DNA of 64,000 nucleotides. It comes from Aromatoleum petrolei (GTDB taxonomy: Bacteria > Pseudomonadota > Gammaproteobacteria > Burkholderiales > Rhodocyclaceae). Each line of letters begins with the position of its first letter. Within the stretch, counting starts at the first letter, position 1. A model generated the notes under the pieces. It made no database searches. It worked only from the letters and a program-made list of their open reading frames with translations, and was not told the DNA's origin. Shown one piece after another: positions 56,601 through 64,000 of the stretch. The translations under genes were made by a program, and so were the position numbers. The stretch covers positions 1,860,001 through 1,924,000 of the forward strand of contig NZ_CP059560.1 of NCBI RefSeq assembly GCF_017894385.1. The letters are read 5' to 3'.

Positions 56601-59600
56601 CCTTCGCGACGACGGTCGAACTCCCGCCTGCGATCGAGTTCACCGGCGCGACCGAAGAAGCGATCACACTCGAAGCCCTGCCCGAAGTCGAACGACCTCC
56701 GACGACCGAACCGCCGGATTTCGAGGCACCCATCGCACCGATGGAGGCGGAGTCGCAAGGGCTCGAGGAACTGGCCGAACTCGAGGAGGTGATCGATCTC
56801 GAGGACACGATCGACCTCGAAGAAGCGATCGAACTGGAAGTTCCGCTCGAAGAAGAGACGCCAGCCGCCCCCGAAACCTTCGAACGGGAAGAGACCCGCG
56901 TGCTCGCCACGCCCCCTGCCGAGGAGGTTCCCGCTGCAGGCGAAGCACCACCGGCCACTGAGGACATCGAGGAGGCGACTGTTGACCTCGAGGAACTCGA
57001 GGTGCCGATCGAACGCGACGTCGTCCACGTCGGCGACAACGAAATCAGCCGCCCGCTCTACGACCTGTATCTCGGCGAGGCGCGGCACCACCTGGGCACC
57101 CTGCGCGACGAACTCCGCCGCCTTGCGGCCAACCCCACCCTGGTCCCTGCCGAAGCCGCGCTGCGCGCCGCGCACACGCTCGCGGGGATCTCGGGGACCA
57201 CGCGCCTGATGAGCGTGCAAGGCCTCGCTCGCGCGCTCGAACACGCGATCGAGCGCCTGCGCGAGGGCGCCCACCCGCCGACCGCCGAGCAGTCCGCGGT
57301 CATGAAGAGCACCAACGACACCCTCGAGGCGATGGTCGCGCAGGTCGGACTGCGCCAGATGCCGCTCGAGGTGCCGGAGCTCATCGAACAGCTCGACGGC
57401 ATCGGTCGCACGCTTGCCCTCGACATCGGCTTCGAGCCGGAAGGCGCAGTCATCGAGGAGACGGCTCCCGAACGGCCGTCCGCCGCTGCGGAAGTCCCCG
57501 AGGTCGCAGCCCGCGCTGCGACCGTCGCCGACGACCTCGACGAGCAGCTCCTGCCGGTGTTCCTCGAGGAAGGCGCCGAACTGCTTGCCGACCTGCACGC
57601 GACGCTGCGACGCTGGAGCAGCGGCGACGCCTCGGCCGACCACGCCAAGGCGACGGCGCGTCTGCTGCACACGCTCAAGGGCAGCGCGCGCATGGCCGGG
57701 GCAATGAGCCTCGGCGAACATGTCCACCAGCTCGAATCGCAGCTTGAAGCCGGCCGAGAAGCGGGGCGCGACGCCGCCGAGATGATCGACGAACTCGTGG
57801 GCGGTCTGGACCGCACCGAGCAGATGATGGGCACGCTCACCGGCCCCCCCGCGCCGGCAGCCGTTGGCGCGACCGAAGCCGCGGTCTCCATCACCGTGCC
57901 GGAAGCTGCTGCGGCCGAGGTCGAAACCAGCGCGACGGCGACGCTGCGCGTGCGCGCCGACACTGTCGACCGCTTCGTCAACGAAGCGGGCGAAATCGGC
58001 ATCGCCCGCACCCGCATCGCCGGCGAGCTGCGCACGCTGCGCCGCTCGCTGCTGGACCTGACGGAAAACGTCATCCGCCTGCGCAACCAGCTGCGCGAAG
58101 TCGAGATCCAGGCCGACGTGCAGATGCAGTCGCGCATCGCCCATACCGGCACCCAAGAGGGCGACTTCGACCCGCTCGAGATGGACCGCTACACCCGGCT
58201 GCAGGAGCTCACGCGGATGATGGCGGAGAGCGTCGGCGACGTCACGACGGTGCAGCAGAGCCTGCTGCGCAACCTCGACGGTGCCGAACTCGCGCTGAAC
58301 AGCCAGGCACGGCTGTCGCGCGACCTGCAGCAGGCGCTGATGCAGGTGCGCATGGTGCCCTTCGACAGCCTCGCCGACCGCCTCTATCGCGTCACGCGCC
58401 AGACGGCCAAGGACCTCGGCAAGCGCGCCAACCTCGACCTGCGCGGCGGGCGCATCGAGATCGACCGCAGCGTGCTGGAGCACATCACCGCGCCGCTCGA
58501 ACACCTGCTGCGCAACGCCATCGCGCACGGCCTGGAGACCCCGGAAACGCGCCGCGCCGCCGGAAAGAACGAGATCGGCCAGATCACCCTGAGCGTCAGC
58601 CAGGAAGGCAACGAAATCGCCATCAGCCTCGCCGACGACGGCGCCGGCCTCGACTACGAGCGCATTGCCGAACGGGCACGCGCGAACGGCCTGCTGGGAC
58701 CGGCCGAGATCGCCGACGAGCGCCGCCTGACGAACCTGATCTTCCTCCCCGGCTTCTCCACCGCCAGCAACGTGTCCACGGTGTCCGGCCGCGGTGTCGG
58801 CATGGACGTCGTGAAGTCCGAGACTGCAGCGGTCGGCGGGCGCATCGACATCCGCTCGACGCGCGGCGCCGGCACGGAATTCCGCATCTACCTGCCGCTC
58901 ACGCTGGCCGTGACGCAGGCCCTGCTGGTGAGCGCGGGCGGCCGCACCTACGCCATCCCCTCGAGCATGGTCGCCCAGGTCATGGAGCTGAAGGCTGCGG
59001 CACTGCACGAACTGCGCGCCGCCGGCGGCACGGACTGGCAGGACATGCACTTCAACTATCGCTACCTGCCGCGCCTGCTCGGCGACGCGACGACGCAGCC
59101 CGAGGAGCAGCGCTTCAACTGGGTGCTGCTGCTGCGCGCCGGCGCCCAGACGCTCGCGCTGCACGTCGATGCGCTGCGCGGCAACCAGGAAATCGTCGTC
59201 AAGAACGCCGGCCCGCAGCTCGCGCGCGTCGTCGGCATCTCCGGCGCGACGGTGCTGGGCGACGGCGAGATCGTGCTGATCCTCAACCCGGTCGCCCTCG
59301 CCAGCCGCAGCCTCGCGGAGGCGGAAGCCCCGGGCGCCACCGTGCCGGTCGCGGCGGCGCTGGTCCACCAACCGGCCGTGATGGTCGTCGACGACTCGCT
59401 GACGGTGCGCAAGATCACCGGCCGACTGCTCGAACGCGAAGGCTATCGCGTGATTACGGCCAAGGACGGTGTCGAGGCGCTGGAACGCCTGATCGAGTCG
59501 GTGCCCGACGTGATCCTGTCGGACATCGAGATGCCGCGCATGGACGGCTTCGACCTGCTGCGCAACATCCGCGCCGACGAGCGCACGCGCGACGTGCCGG

Positions 59601-59749
59601 TGATCATGATCACCTCGCGCCTGGCGGACAAGCATCGCCAGCTCGCCGAGAAGATCGGCGCCAGCGAGTACCTCGGCAAACCCTACGAGGAAGGCGAACT
59701 GCTGGCCCTGCTCCAGCACTACACCGGGAAGGCGCGCGCGGAGGCCTGA
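53648..59749 (+). CDS. chpA: Hybrid CheA-like histidine kinase/response regulator ChpA (PilL)
   Basis: Central kinase of the twitching chemosensory system, 2033 residues. Hpt-type histidines: H51 (HLHQVRG, divergent), H744 (FHTLKGSGRM), H1176 (AHTLAGISG) and H1341 (LHTLKGSARM). Between about 800 and 1130 lies an acidic, low-complexity linker with repeated Glu/Asp/Ala runs. The CheA dimerisation and HATPase regions (LEHITAPLEHLLRNAIAHGLE, ISLADDGAGLD, GRGVGMDVVKSE), a CheW-like domain (about 1750-1880) and a receiver domain with Asp1959 (ILSDIEMP) complete it. Four Hpt sites suggest a multi-step relay to PilG and PilH. It ends the operon; photolyase lies convergent 10 bases after the stop. Confidence 0.93.
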   Translation: MTHPSELDLGPLTWVKNEIDLALARADESLEQALAASDAPSRVQFAQTHLHQVRGALSIVGLDGLTQFASSLDQSLGLLARGERAIDAATIALARRALATMGNYIEELVHGTPDQPLRLLPLYREINAIRSADPVAPAELFFPDLTQRPPRRQIASVTLTDEARQAQLRAQRALFQRGLLQWLRTPSDAAGPTAMLDAVKGMEVLHTGAPVTNLWYAAQAFLEALVHGDVPAQPEVKRLCSQLDAQLKRLAEVPAAVPDRFIRELLYWVAQAPARTAQQQAVRDTWHPHALIPEAGSTVSVTPLAPLLKSLQTSMAATKHAWDEFSEGHAAALPRFASSLADLAAQAPQLGRPALDRLFEALIEFVRWLRKDPLQNTDKVAIEVATALLLAEGALDRVVPDAGFSTQVADTISRLGAVTRGEAVEPAEHSPTVETARRLQEREAVGQLTREILSSLAQVEQILDDFFRNQQKRAPLESLATPLKQVEGALTLIGDPDAIALVHDAASTVARLAASDAEPEAGQFEGLAQRLSALGFYVQALQHGPANLQTFLDPTARRPQASIETPALTIELPRFAEVVQPATTPASTAAPSAATVISAAEPPPTAAAPTVEELEPATAAPEELPATAAPAIEEAANEEPLPIEEVETDLNFQPPLEPAEPSPPEIQIEFAPIELPPEETPASTPAPVKPAAPAPSAAEIDAELLAIFIEEAHEVLASIAEQLELSRTAPGNVEHLTSIRRGFHTLKGSGRMVGLRDLGEAAWELEQTLNRWLQLEWPPTPALHHLIGDANGTFSEWVSDLEAGGSQARDVTALMAESERLRSSDTPISEPAPQAVVTSPEEPAATEESALAFATLEQAATGEILPVARPAPEEDEIIVEESLEGLEIEPLGEEIALDEEQAFEAAAAGEYAPETSPLDEFGATGTATRPDETAIGEELSLEPAAAETFALEDLEEAPSAAIGDEFRFPLDAVDDTTAEPSRDMPFATTVELPPAIEFTGATEEAITLEALPEVERPPTTEPPDFEAPIAPMEAESQGLEELAELEEVIDLEDTIDLEEAIELEVPLEEETPAAPETFEREETRVLATPPAEEVPAAGEAPPATEDIEEATVDLEELEVPIERDVVHVGDNEISRPLYDLYLGEARHHLGTLRDELRRLAANPTLVPAEAALRAAHTLAGISGTTRLMSVQGLARALEHAIERLREGAHPPTAEQSAVMKSTNDTLEAMVAQVGLRQMPLEVPELIEQLDGIGRTLALDIGFEPEGAVIEETAPERPSAAAEVPEVAARAATVADDLDEQLLPVFLEEGAELLADLHATLRRWSSGDASADHAKATARLLHTLKGSARMAGAMSLGEHVHQLESQLEAGREAGRDAAEMIDELVGGLDRTEQMMGTLTGPPAPAAVGATEAAVSITVPEAAAAEVETSATATLRVRADTVDRFVNEAGEIGIARTRIAGELRTLRRSLLDLTENVIRLRNQLREVEIQADVQMQSRIAHTGTQEGDFDPLEMDRYTRLQELTRMMAESVGDVTTVQQSLLRNLDGAELALNSQARLSRDLQQALMQVRMVPFDSLADRLYRVTRQTAKDLGKRANLDLRGGRIEIDRSVLEHITAPLEHLLRNAIAHGLETPETRRAAGKNEIGQITLSVSQEGNEIAISLADDGAGLDYERIAERARANGLLGPAEIADERRLTNLIFLPGFSTASNVSTVSGRGVGMDVVKSETAAVGGRIDIRSTRGAGTEFRIYLPLTLAVTQALLVSAGGRTYAIPSSMVAQVMELKAAALHELRAAGGTDWQDMHFNYRYLPRLLGDATTQPEEQRFNWVLLLRAGAQTLALHVDALRGNQEIVVKNAGPQLARVVGISGATVLGDGEIVLILNPVALASRSLAEAEAPGATVPVAAALVHQPAVMVVDDSLTVRKITGRLLEREGYRVITAKDGVEALERLIESVPDVILSDIEMPRMDGFDLLRNIRADERTRDVPVIMITSRLADKHRQLAEKIGASEYLGKPYEEGELLALLQHYTGKARAEA

Positions 59750-59758
59750 CGGTGCCGA

Positions 59759-61198
59759 TCAGTTTCGCGCCACGGCAAAGCGCGCGAGGGTGCGCTCGCG
59801 CGCGGTGGCGTGATCGACGACCGGGCCCGGATAGTCGCGGCCGATGCGCACCCCCGCAGCCGCCTGATCGGCCGCGCCCATCTTCCACGGCGCATGGACA
59901 TACTTGTCCGGTACGCGCGCGAGTTCCGGCAGGTAGCGGCGGATGAAGCGCCCCTCCGGATCGAAGCGCACCGACTGCGTCACCGGATTGAAGATGCGGA
60001 AATAAGGTTGCGCATCGCAGCCCGTCGACGCCGCCCACTGCCATCCGCCGTTGTTTGCCGCGAGGTCGTAGTCCAGCAGATGGTCGGCGAAGTGGCGCTC
60101 GCCGCGCCGCCAGTCGATGCCCAGATCCTTGGTGAGGAAGGACGCCACGACCATGCGCAGGCGGTTGTGCATGTAGCCCGTCGAGTGGAGCTGGCGCATC
60201 GCGGCATCGACCAGCGGATAGCCCGTGCGCCCCTCGCACCACGCCGCAAACAGCTCCGGCGCCGCGTCCCACACGATCCGGTCGTACTCCGGCTTGAAGC
60301 TCGCCGTCACGACGCGCGGGTGGTGCCACAGGATCATGTGATAGAAGTCGCGCCACACCAGTTCGCCGAGCCAGCTCTCCGCCCCGGCCCCGCCGTCCGC
60401 CGACGCGAACGCCGCCAGTTCGCGGACTGACACGGTGCCGAATCTCAGGTGCGCGGACAGGTAGGACACCCCCTTCACGGCGGGAAAGTCGCGCGCCTCG
60501 CGATAGCGCCCGATACGGACGGCAAAGTCCACGAACAGCGACCGGCCGCCGCTCATGCCGGTCGGCATGCGCAAGTCGGCGAGATTGGTCGGCGCGAAAC
60601 CCAGCTCGTCGAGGCCGGGCACGCGCTCGCCCTCGGCCTTGGGCGCGAGCTGCACGGCGTAGCGTTCGACCGGATAGGCCTGCACGTAGAAACCGTCCAG
60701 CTTCTTCAACCACGCGTTCCGGTACGGCGTGAATACGCTGTACGGCTGGCCGCCCTGGGTGAGGATCTCGTCGCGCTCGAAGACGACCTGGTCCTTGAAG
60801 TCCTCGAAGCCAATTCCCGCGTCGGCGAGCCGCTCCGCGACGCGCCGGTCGCGCGCGATGGCGTCCGGTTCGTAGTCGCGATTGCTCAGCACCGCCGCCA
60901 CCCCCAGTTGCACCGCCAGGGCCGGGATCAGTTCGTCGGCGCGCCCGTGCCGCACGAGCAAGCCCGCCCCGCTCCCGCCTGCCTGGCGCGACACCGCATC
61001 GAGCGCAGCGTCCAGCTCCTGCACGCTGCGCCAGATGAACTCCACGCGCCGGTCGCTGCGGCTCGGCAATGCATCAAGGATCCCGCTATCGAACACGAAG
61101 ACGCAATGGACCCGCCCGAAGCGACGCAGCGCGTGATACAGCGCCGCGTGATCATAACTGCGCAGGTCGCGGCGAAACCACACGAGAGCTGAGGACAT
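59759..61198 (-). CDS. phrB: Deoxyribodipyrimidine photolyase
   Basis: Light-dependent repair of UV-induced cyclobutane pyrimidine dimers. 479 residues: the antenna-cofactor domain at the N-terminus (SSALVWFRRDLRSYDHAALYHAL), and the FAD-binding domain in the C-terminal half with RFGTVSVREL, ELVWRDFYHMILWHHP, DAAMRQLHSTGYMHNRLRMVVASFLTKDLGIDWRRGERHFADHLLDYDLAANNGGWQW and the tryptophan residues of the electron chain. The ATG at 61196-61198 is chosen by homology; 22 upstream codons are not conserved. Confidence 0.95.
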   Translation of the reverse strand: MSSALVWFRRDLRSYDHAALYHALRRFGRVHCVFVFDSGILDALPSRSDRRVEFIWRSVQELDAALDAVSRQAGGSGAGLLVRHGRADELIPALAVQLGVAAVLSNRDYEPDAIARDRRVAERLADAGIGFEDFKDQVVFERDEILTQGGQPYSVFTPYRNAWLKKLDGFYVQAYPVERYAVQLAPKAEGERVPGLDELGFAPTNLADLRMPTGMSGGRSLFVDFAVRIGRYREARDFPAVKGVSYLSAHLRFGTVSVRELAAFASADGGAGAESWLGELVWRDFYHMILWHHPRVVTASFKPEYDRIVWDAAPELFAAWCEGRTGYPLVDAAMRQLHSTGYMHNRLRMVVASFLTKDLGIDWRRGERHFADHLLDYDLAANNGGWQWAASTGCDAQPYFRIFNPVTQSVRFDPEGRFIRRYLPELARVPDKYVHAPWKMGAADQAAAGVRIGRDYPGPVVDHATARERTLARFAVARN

Positions 61199-61292
61199 GA
61201 AGAAACCCGGGAATTCGGAAAGTCGCATTCTGACGCACCCATGCCGCGCAGGTTCCTGCTCCATGCCGCGCGCGAGAGGCTAAAATGCAGCC

Positions 61293-61859
61293 ATGAGCGA
61301 AATCATGTCGAACCTCACGCATCATTTCCTGATCGCCATGCCCAGCATGGCCGATCCGAATTTCTCGCGCACGCTGACCTACATCGCCGAGCACAACGAC
61401 CAGGGCGCGCTCGGGATCATCGTCAACCGGCCGATCGACATGACGCTCGCCACGCTCTTCGAGCGCGTCGAACTGCCGCTCGACGCCGCCGGCTTCGCCG
61501 ACCAGCCGGTGTATTTCGGCGGCCCGGTGCAGACCGACCGCGGCTTCGTGCTGCATCGGCCCGCGGGCGAATGGCACTCGACGCTGAACGTGAACGATGA
61601 AGCCGGCCTGACCAGCTCGCGCGACATCCTGCAGGCCATCGGCAGCACCGGCCAGCCCTCCGACGTGCTCGTGACGCTGGGCTACGCCGGCTGGACCGCC
61701 GGCCAGCTCGAACAGGAGATCGCCGACAACGCGTGGCTGACCGTGCGCGCCGATCTCTCCATCGTCTTCGACCTCCCGCCCGAGGAGCGCCTCGCCGCCG
61801 CCATGCAGAAGCTCGGCATCGACTTCACCAACCTCAGCGAGACGGCCGGGCATGCCTGA
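61293..61859 (+). CDS. yqgE: YqgE/AlgH family protein (UPF0301)
   Basis: 188-residue cytoplasmic protein with the family start [41 protein letters not shown] and the middle block [17 protein letters not shown]. Function is not established; AlgH was linked to alginate expression in Pseudomonas, but most members are uncharacterised. It overlaps yqgF by 8 bases; the pair is co-occurring in many proteobacteria. Confidence 0.95.
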   Translation: MSEIMSNLTHHFLIAMPSMADPNFSRTLTYIAEHNDQGALGIIVNRPIDMTLATLFERVELPLDAAGFADQPVYFGGPVQTDRGFVLHRPAGEWHSTLNVNDEAGLTSSRDILQAIGSTGQPSDVLVTLGYAGWTAGQLEQEIADNAWLTVRADLSIVFDLPPEERLAAAMQKLGIDFTNLSETAGHA

Positions 61860-62331
61860 GGCGGCCGCGCCCGAACCCCGGCCAACCCCGGACCTCCCCG
61901 CGCGCGGCACCCTGCTCGGCTTCGACTTCGGCCTCGTGCGCCTCGGCGTCGCCGTCGGCGAACTCGAGACCGGCCGGGCCAGCGCGCTCGTCACCATCAG
62001 CGGCGAGGCCAATGCACCGCGCTTCGCCGCGATCGAAAAGCTCATCGCCGAGTGGCGCCCCGTCGGCCTCGTCGTCGGCATCCCCTGCCACCTCGACGGC
62101 ACCCCGCACGAGATGACCGCACGTTGCCGCCGCTTCGCGAACCAGCTGCACGGCCGCTATCGCCTGCCGGTCATGGAAAGCGACGAACGCCTGTCCTCCG
62201 CCGCGGCCGAAGCCGCGTTGGAGGAAGCGGGGCAGCGCAGCTGGCAAGCACGCAAACCGGTGCTCGACGCGGTTGCCGCCCAGATCCTCCTGCAACACTT
62301 CCTGGACGCCCTCCAACATGCAAAAGCTTGA
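61852..62331 (+). CDS. yqgF: YqgF/RuvX Holliday-junction-resolvase-fold nuclease
   Basis: 159-residue RNase H-fold protein with the catalytic aspartates in [15 protein letters not shown] (first strand) and [14 protein letters not shown] (C-terminus), and the Glu in ESDERLSS. E. coli YqgF is needed for 16S rRNA 5'-end processing; the resolvase label comes from fold similarity. It overlaps yqgE by 8 bases and pyrR by 14 bases. Confidence 0.95.
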   Translation: MPEAAAPEPRPTPDLPARGTLLGFDFGLVRLGVAVGELETGRASALVTISGEANAPRFAAIEKLIAEWRPVGLVVGIPCHLDGTPHEMTARCRRFANQLHGRYRLPVMESDERLSSAAAEAALEEAGQRSWQARKPVLDAVAAQILLQHFLDALQHAKA

Positions 62332-62818
62332 TGCTGAAGCGCTCTTCCAGACCCTGGTCGAGCAGATGCGGCCGCACGTGACGCCCGACACCGCGCTGGT
62401 GGGCATCCACACGGGCGGCGTATGGCTGGCCGAGCGTCTGCAGCAGGCCCTGGGCCTGAAGCACCCGACCGGCTCGATCGACGTGTCCTTCTACCGCGAC
62501 GACTTCGGCTCCAAGGGCCTGCATCCCCAGCCCAAGCGCACCGAGATCCCGTTCGACGTCGAAGGCGCCCACGTCATCATCGTCGATGACGTCCTCTACA
62601 CCGGACGGACGACGCGCGCCGCGATCAACGAACTGTTCGACTTCGGCCGCCCCGCCGGCGTCGACCTCGCCGTGCTCGTCGACCGCGGCGGCCGCGAGTT
62701 GCCGATCGCCGCACGCTACTGCGCCCTCACCCTGCCCCAACCCCTGCCCGCAAGCCAGAGCCTGCAGCTCGAGACCGATGCTGCCGGCGTTTTCACCCTG
62801 AGGCTGATCGATGCATAA
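62318..62818 (+). CDS. pyrR: PyrR bifunctional regulator/uracil phosphoribosyltransferase
   Basis: 166-residue PRTase-fold protein with the PRPP motif [21 protein letters not shown] and the [13 protein letters not shown] loop. In Gram-positives it attenuates the pyr operon by binding mRNA; in proteobacteria it often keeps only the enzyme role. No pyr attenuator is apparent here. The ATG at 62318 lies inside the end of yqgF; it overlaps pyrB by 8 bases. Confidence 0.93.
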   Translation: MQKLDAEALFQTLVEQMRPHVTPDTALVGIHTGGVWLAERLQQALGLKHPTGSIDVSFYRDDFGSKGLHPQPKRTEIPFDVEGAHVIIVDDVLYTGRTTRAAINELFDFGRPAGVDLAVLVDRGGRELPIAARYCALTLPQPLPASQSLQLETDAAGVFTLRLIDA

Positions 62819-63785
62819 CCCCCAGCTCAACAAACACGGCGAACTGCAGCACCTGCTGACGATCGACGGCCTGCCGCGCGACGTCATCACCGCGATCCTC
62901 GACACCGCCGCCCCGTTCACCGAGGTCGCCGAACGCGAAGTGAAGAAGCTGCCGCTCCTGCGCGGCAAGAGCATCTTCAACCTGTTCTTCGAGAACTCCA
63001 CGCGCACCCGCACCACCTTCGAGATCGCCGCGAAGCGCCTGTCGGCCGACGTCGTGAACCTCAACGTATCGACCAGCTCCACCGCCAAGGGCGAGAGCCT
63101 GCTCGACACCGTCGACAACCTGTGCGCGATGCAGGCCGACATGTTCGTCGTGCGCCATGCCGCGAGCGGCGCACCCTTCCTGATCGCACAGCACCTGCTC
63201 GCCACCGGGCGCGACCACATCCACGTCGTCAATGCCGGCGACGGCCGCCACGCGCATCCGACGCAGGGCCTGCTGGACATGTACACCATCCGGCACTACA
63301 AGCGCGATTTCACCAATCTGACCGTCGCGATCGTCGGCGACGTGCTGCACTCGCGTGTCGCGCGCTCGCAGATCAGTGCGCTGACCACGCTGGGCGTGCC
63401 CGAAGTGCGCGTGATCGGCCCGAAGACGCTGCTGCCGACCGAGGTCGAGCGCATGGGCGTGCGCGTCTTCCACGACATCCGCGAAGGCCTCAAGGACGTC
63501 GACGTCGTCATGATGCTGCGCCTGCAGAACGAGCGCATGAACGGCGCGCTGCTGCCGACCCCGCAGGAGTACTACAAGGTGTGGGGCCTCACCGCCGAGA
63601 AACTGGCGCTGGCCAAGCCTGACGCCATCGTCATGCACCCGGGACCGATGAACCGCGGCGTCGAGATCGATTCCTCCGTCGCCGACGGCGCGCAGGCCGT
63701 GATCCTGCCCCAGGTCACCTTCGGCATCGCAGTACGCATGGCCGTCATGAGCATGCTGGCCGGCCAGCAAGGGAGCTACAAGTAA
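62811..63785 (+). CDS. pyrB: Aspartate carbamoyltransferase catalytic subunit
   Basis: First committed step of pyrimidine synthesis. 324 residues with the carbamoyl-phosphate site [16 protein letters not shown], the [13 protein letters not shown] loop and [12 protein letters not shown]. The long N-terminal lead (about 20 residues) and the following pseudo-dihydroorotase are typical of class A ATCases, which form a dodecamer with an inactive PyrC' subunit. The stop overlaps the next start by one base. Confidence 0.96.
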   Translation: MHNPQLNKHGELQHLLTIDGLPRDVITAILDTAAPFTEVAEREVKKLPLLRGKSIFNLFFENSTRTRTTFEIAAKRLSADVVNLNVSTSSTAKGESLLDTVDNLCAMQADMFVVRHAASGAPFLIAQHLLATGRDHIHVVNAGDGRHAHPTQGLLDMYTIRHYKRDFTNLTVAIVGDVLHSRVARSQISALTTLGVPEVRVIGPKTLLPTEVERMGVRVFHDIREGLKDVDVVMMLRLQNERMNGALLPTPQEYYKVWGLTAEKLALAKPDAIVMHPGPMNRGVEIDSSVADGAQAVILPQVTFGIAVRMAVMSMLAGQQGSYK

Positions 63786-64000
63786 TGAAGATCCGCATCA
63801 CCAACGGCCGCGTCATCGACCCGGCGAACGGCCTCGACGACAAGCGCGACGTGTATCTCGCCGACGGCAAGATCGTCGCGACCGGCCAGGCCCCCGACGG
63901 CTTCGCCGCGGAACGCACGATCGACGCCGCCAAGCTCGTCGTCGCACCGGGTCTCATCGATCTCGCCGCGCGCCTGCGCGAGCCCGGCTTCGAATACCGC
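63785..64000 (+). CDS. Dihydroorotase-like PyrC' subunit (partial, runs off right edge)
   Basis: The first 72 codons are present. The N-terminus is typical of type I dihydroorotases ([34 protein letters not shown]), but the metal-binding segment that normally reads LHVHLREPG is LAARLREPG, so both zinc-ligand histidines are lost. This matches the inactive PyrC' that scaffolds class A ATCase with PyrB. Starts in TAATG overlap with pyrB. The C-terminal part is outside the window. Confidence 0.88.
   Translation, partial: MKIRITNGRVIDPANGLDDKRDVYLADGKIVATGQAPDGFAAERTIDAAKLVVAPGLIDLAARLREPGFEYR

Noticed and set aside
55760..59719. A 1319-codon minus-strand frame opposite chpA
   Set aside because: Composition is that of a reverse-complement shadow; the plus strand carries Hpt, HATPase, CheW and receiver motifs.

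Overview
The window is chromosomal DNA from a GC-rich betaproteobacterium, most likely the Rhodocyclales (Azoarcus / Aromatoleum / Thauera type). The basis is the base composition, the PilG-PilH-PilI-PilJ-ChpA twitching operon, the pyrR-pyrB-pseudo-pyrC order, TPP riboswitches in front of thiD and thiC, and a respiratory and nitric-oxide-handling gene content. The species cannot be named from sequence alone. Coding density is high. I saw no tRNA, rRNA, CRISPR array or complete insertion sequence.

Layout. 1-5355 (minus): a surface-polysaccharide unit made of a UDP-glucuronate-epimerase-like enzyme, a Wzz-type chain-length protein, ManC, Fcl and the start of Gmd, which together supply GDP-fucose. 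5559-6821: Kdo transferase WaaA. 6952-14305 (minus): a TolC-rhodanese-PIMT group, then an RND efflux pump (permease plus adaptor) with its TetR repressor and a clear palindromic operator. 14529-20543: an orphan type VI secretion module of VgrG spike, Tle3-like lipase effector and Tli3-like immunity protein. 20638-22038: a carbonic-anhydrase-like protein that has lost key catalytic residues. 22274-23025: a yybP-ykoY manganese riboswitch and a TMEM165/GDT1-type Mn exporter.

23387-32071 is the most interesting stretch and looks like a nitric-oxide detoxification island. It holds a small secreted protein, an 889-residue flavodiiron-rubredoxin-reductase fusion, a PAS/AAA+ sigma-54 activator, and a CuA-containing heme-copper enzyme whose catalytic subunit lacks the active-site tyrosine of oxygen reductases, followed by a SCO chaperone and a membrane protein. 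Two sigma-54-type promoters each carry TGAACGTTCA palindromes at nearly the same distance upstream (83 and 84 bases). This suggests that the local activator drives both NO-consuming systems together.

32084-35282: two TPP riboswitches control thiD and thiC. 35486-37370: a diheme cytochrome c of the TsdA type, a DUF2478 protein and a YkgJ-type cysteine-cluster protein. 37481-46721: housekeeping genes (uppP, esterase, methyltransferase, rarD, an RNB exonuclease, a TonB-like protein, aroE, mtgA, mgtE). 46785-49716 (minus): hemL, thiE and a degenerate ThiD paralogue with a strongly acidic insert. 50116-59749: the pil/chp chemosensory operon. 59759-61198 (minus): DNA photolyase. 61293-64000: yqgE, yqgF, pyrR, pyrB and the start of a dihydroorotase-like gene that lacks the metal-binding HxH.
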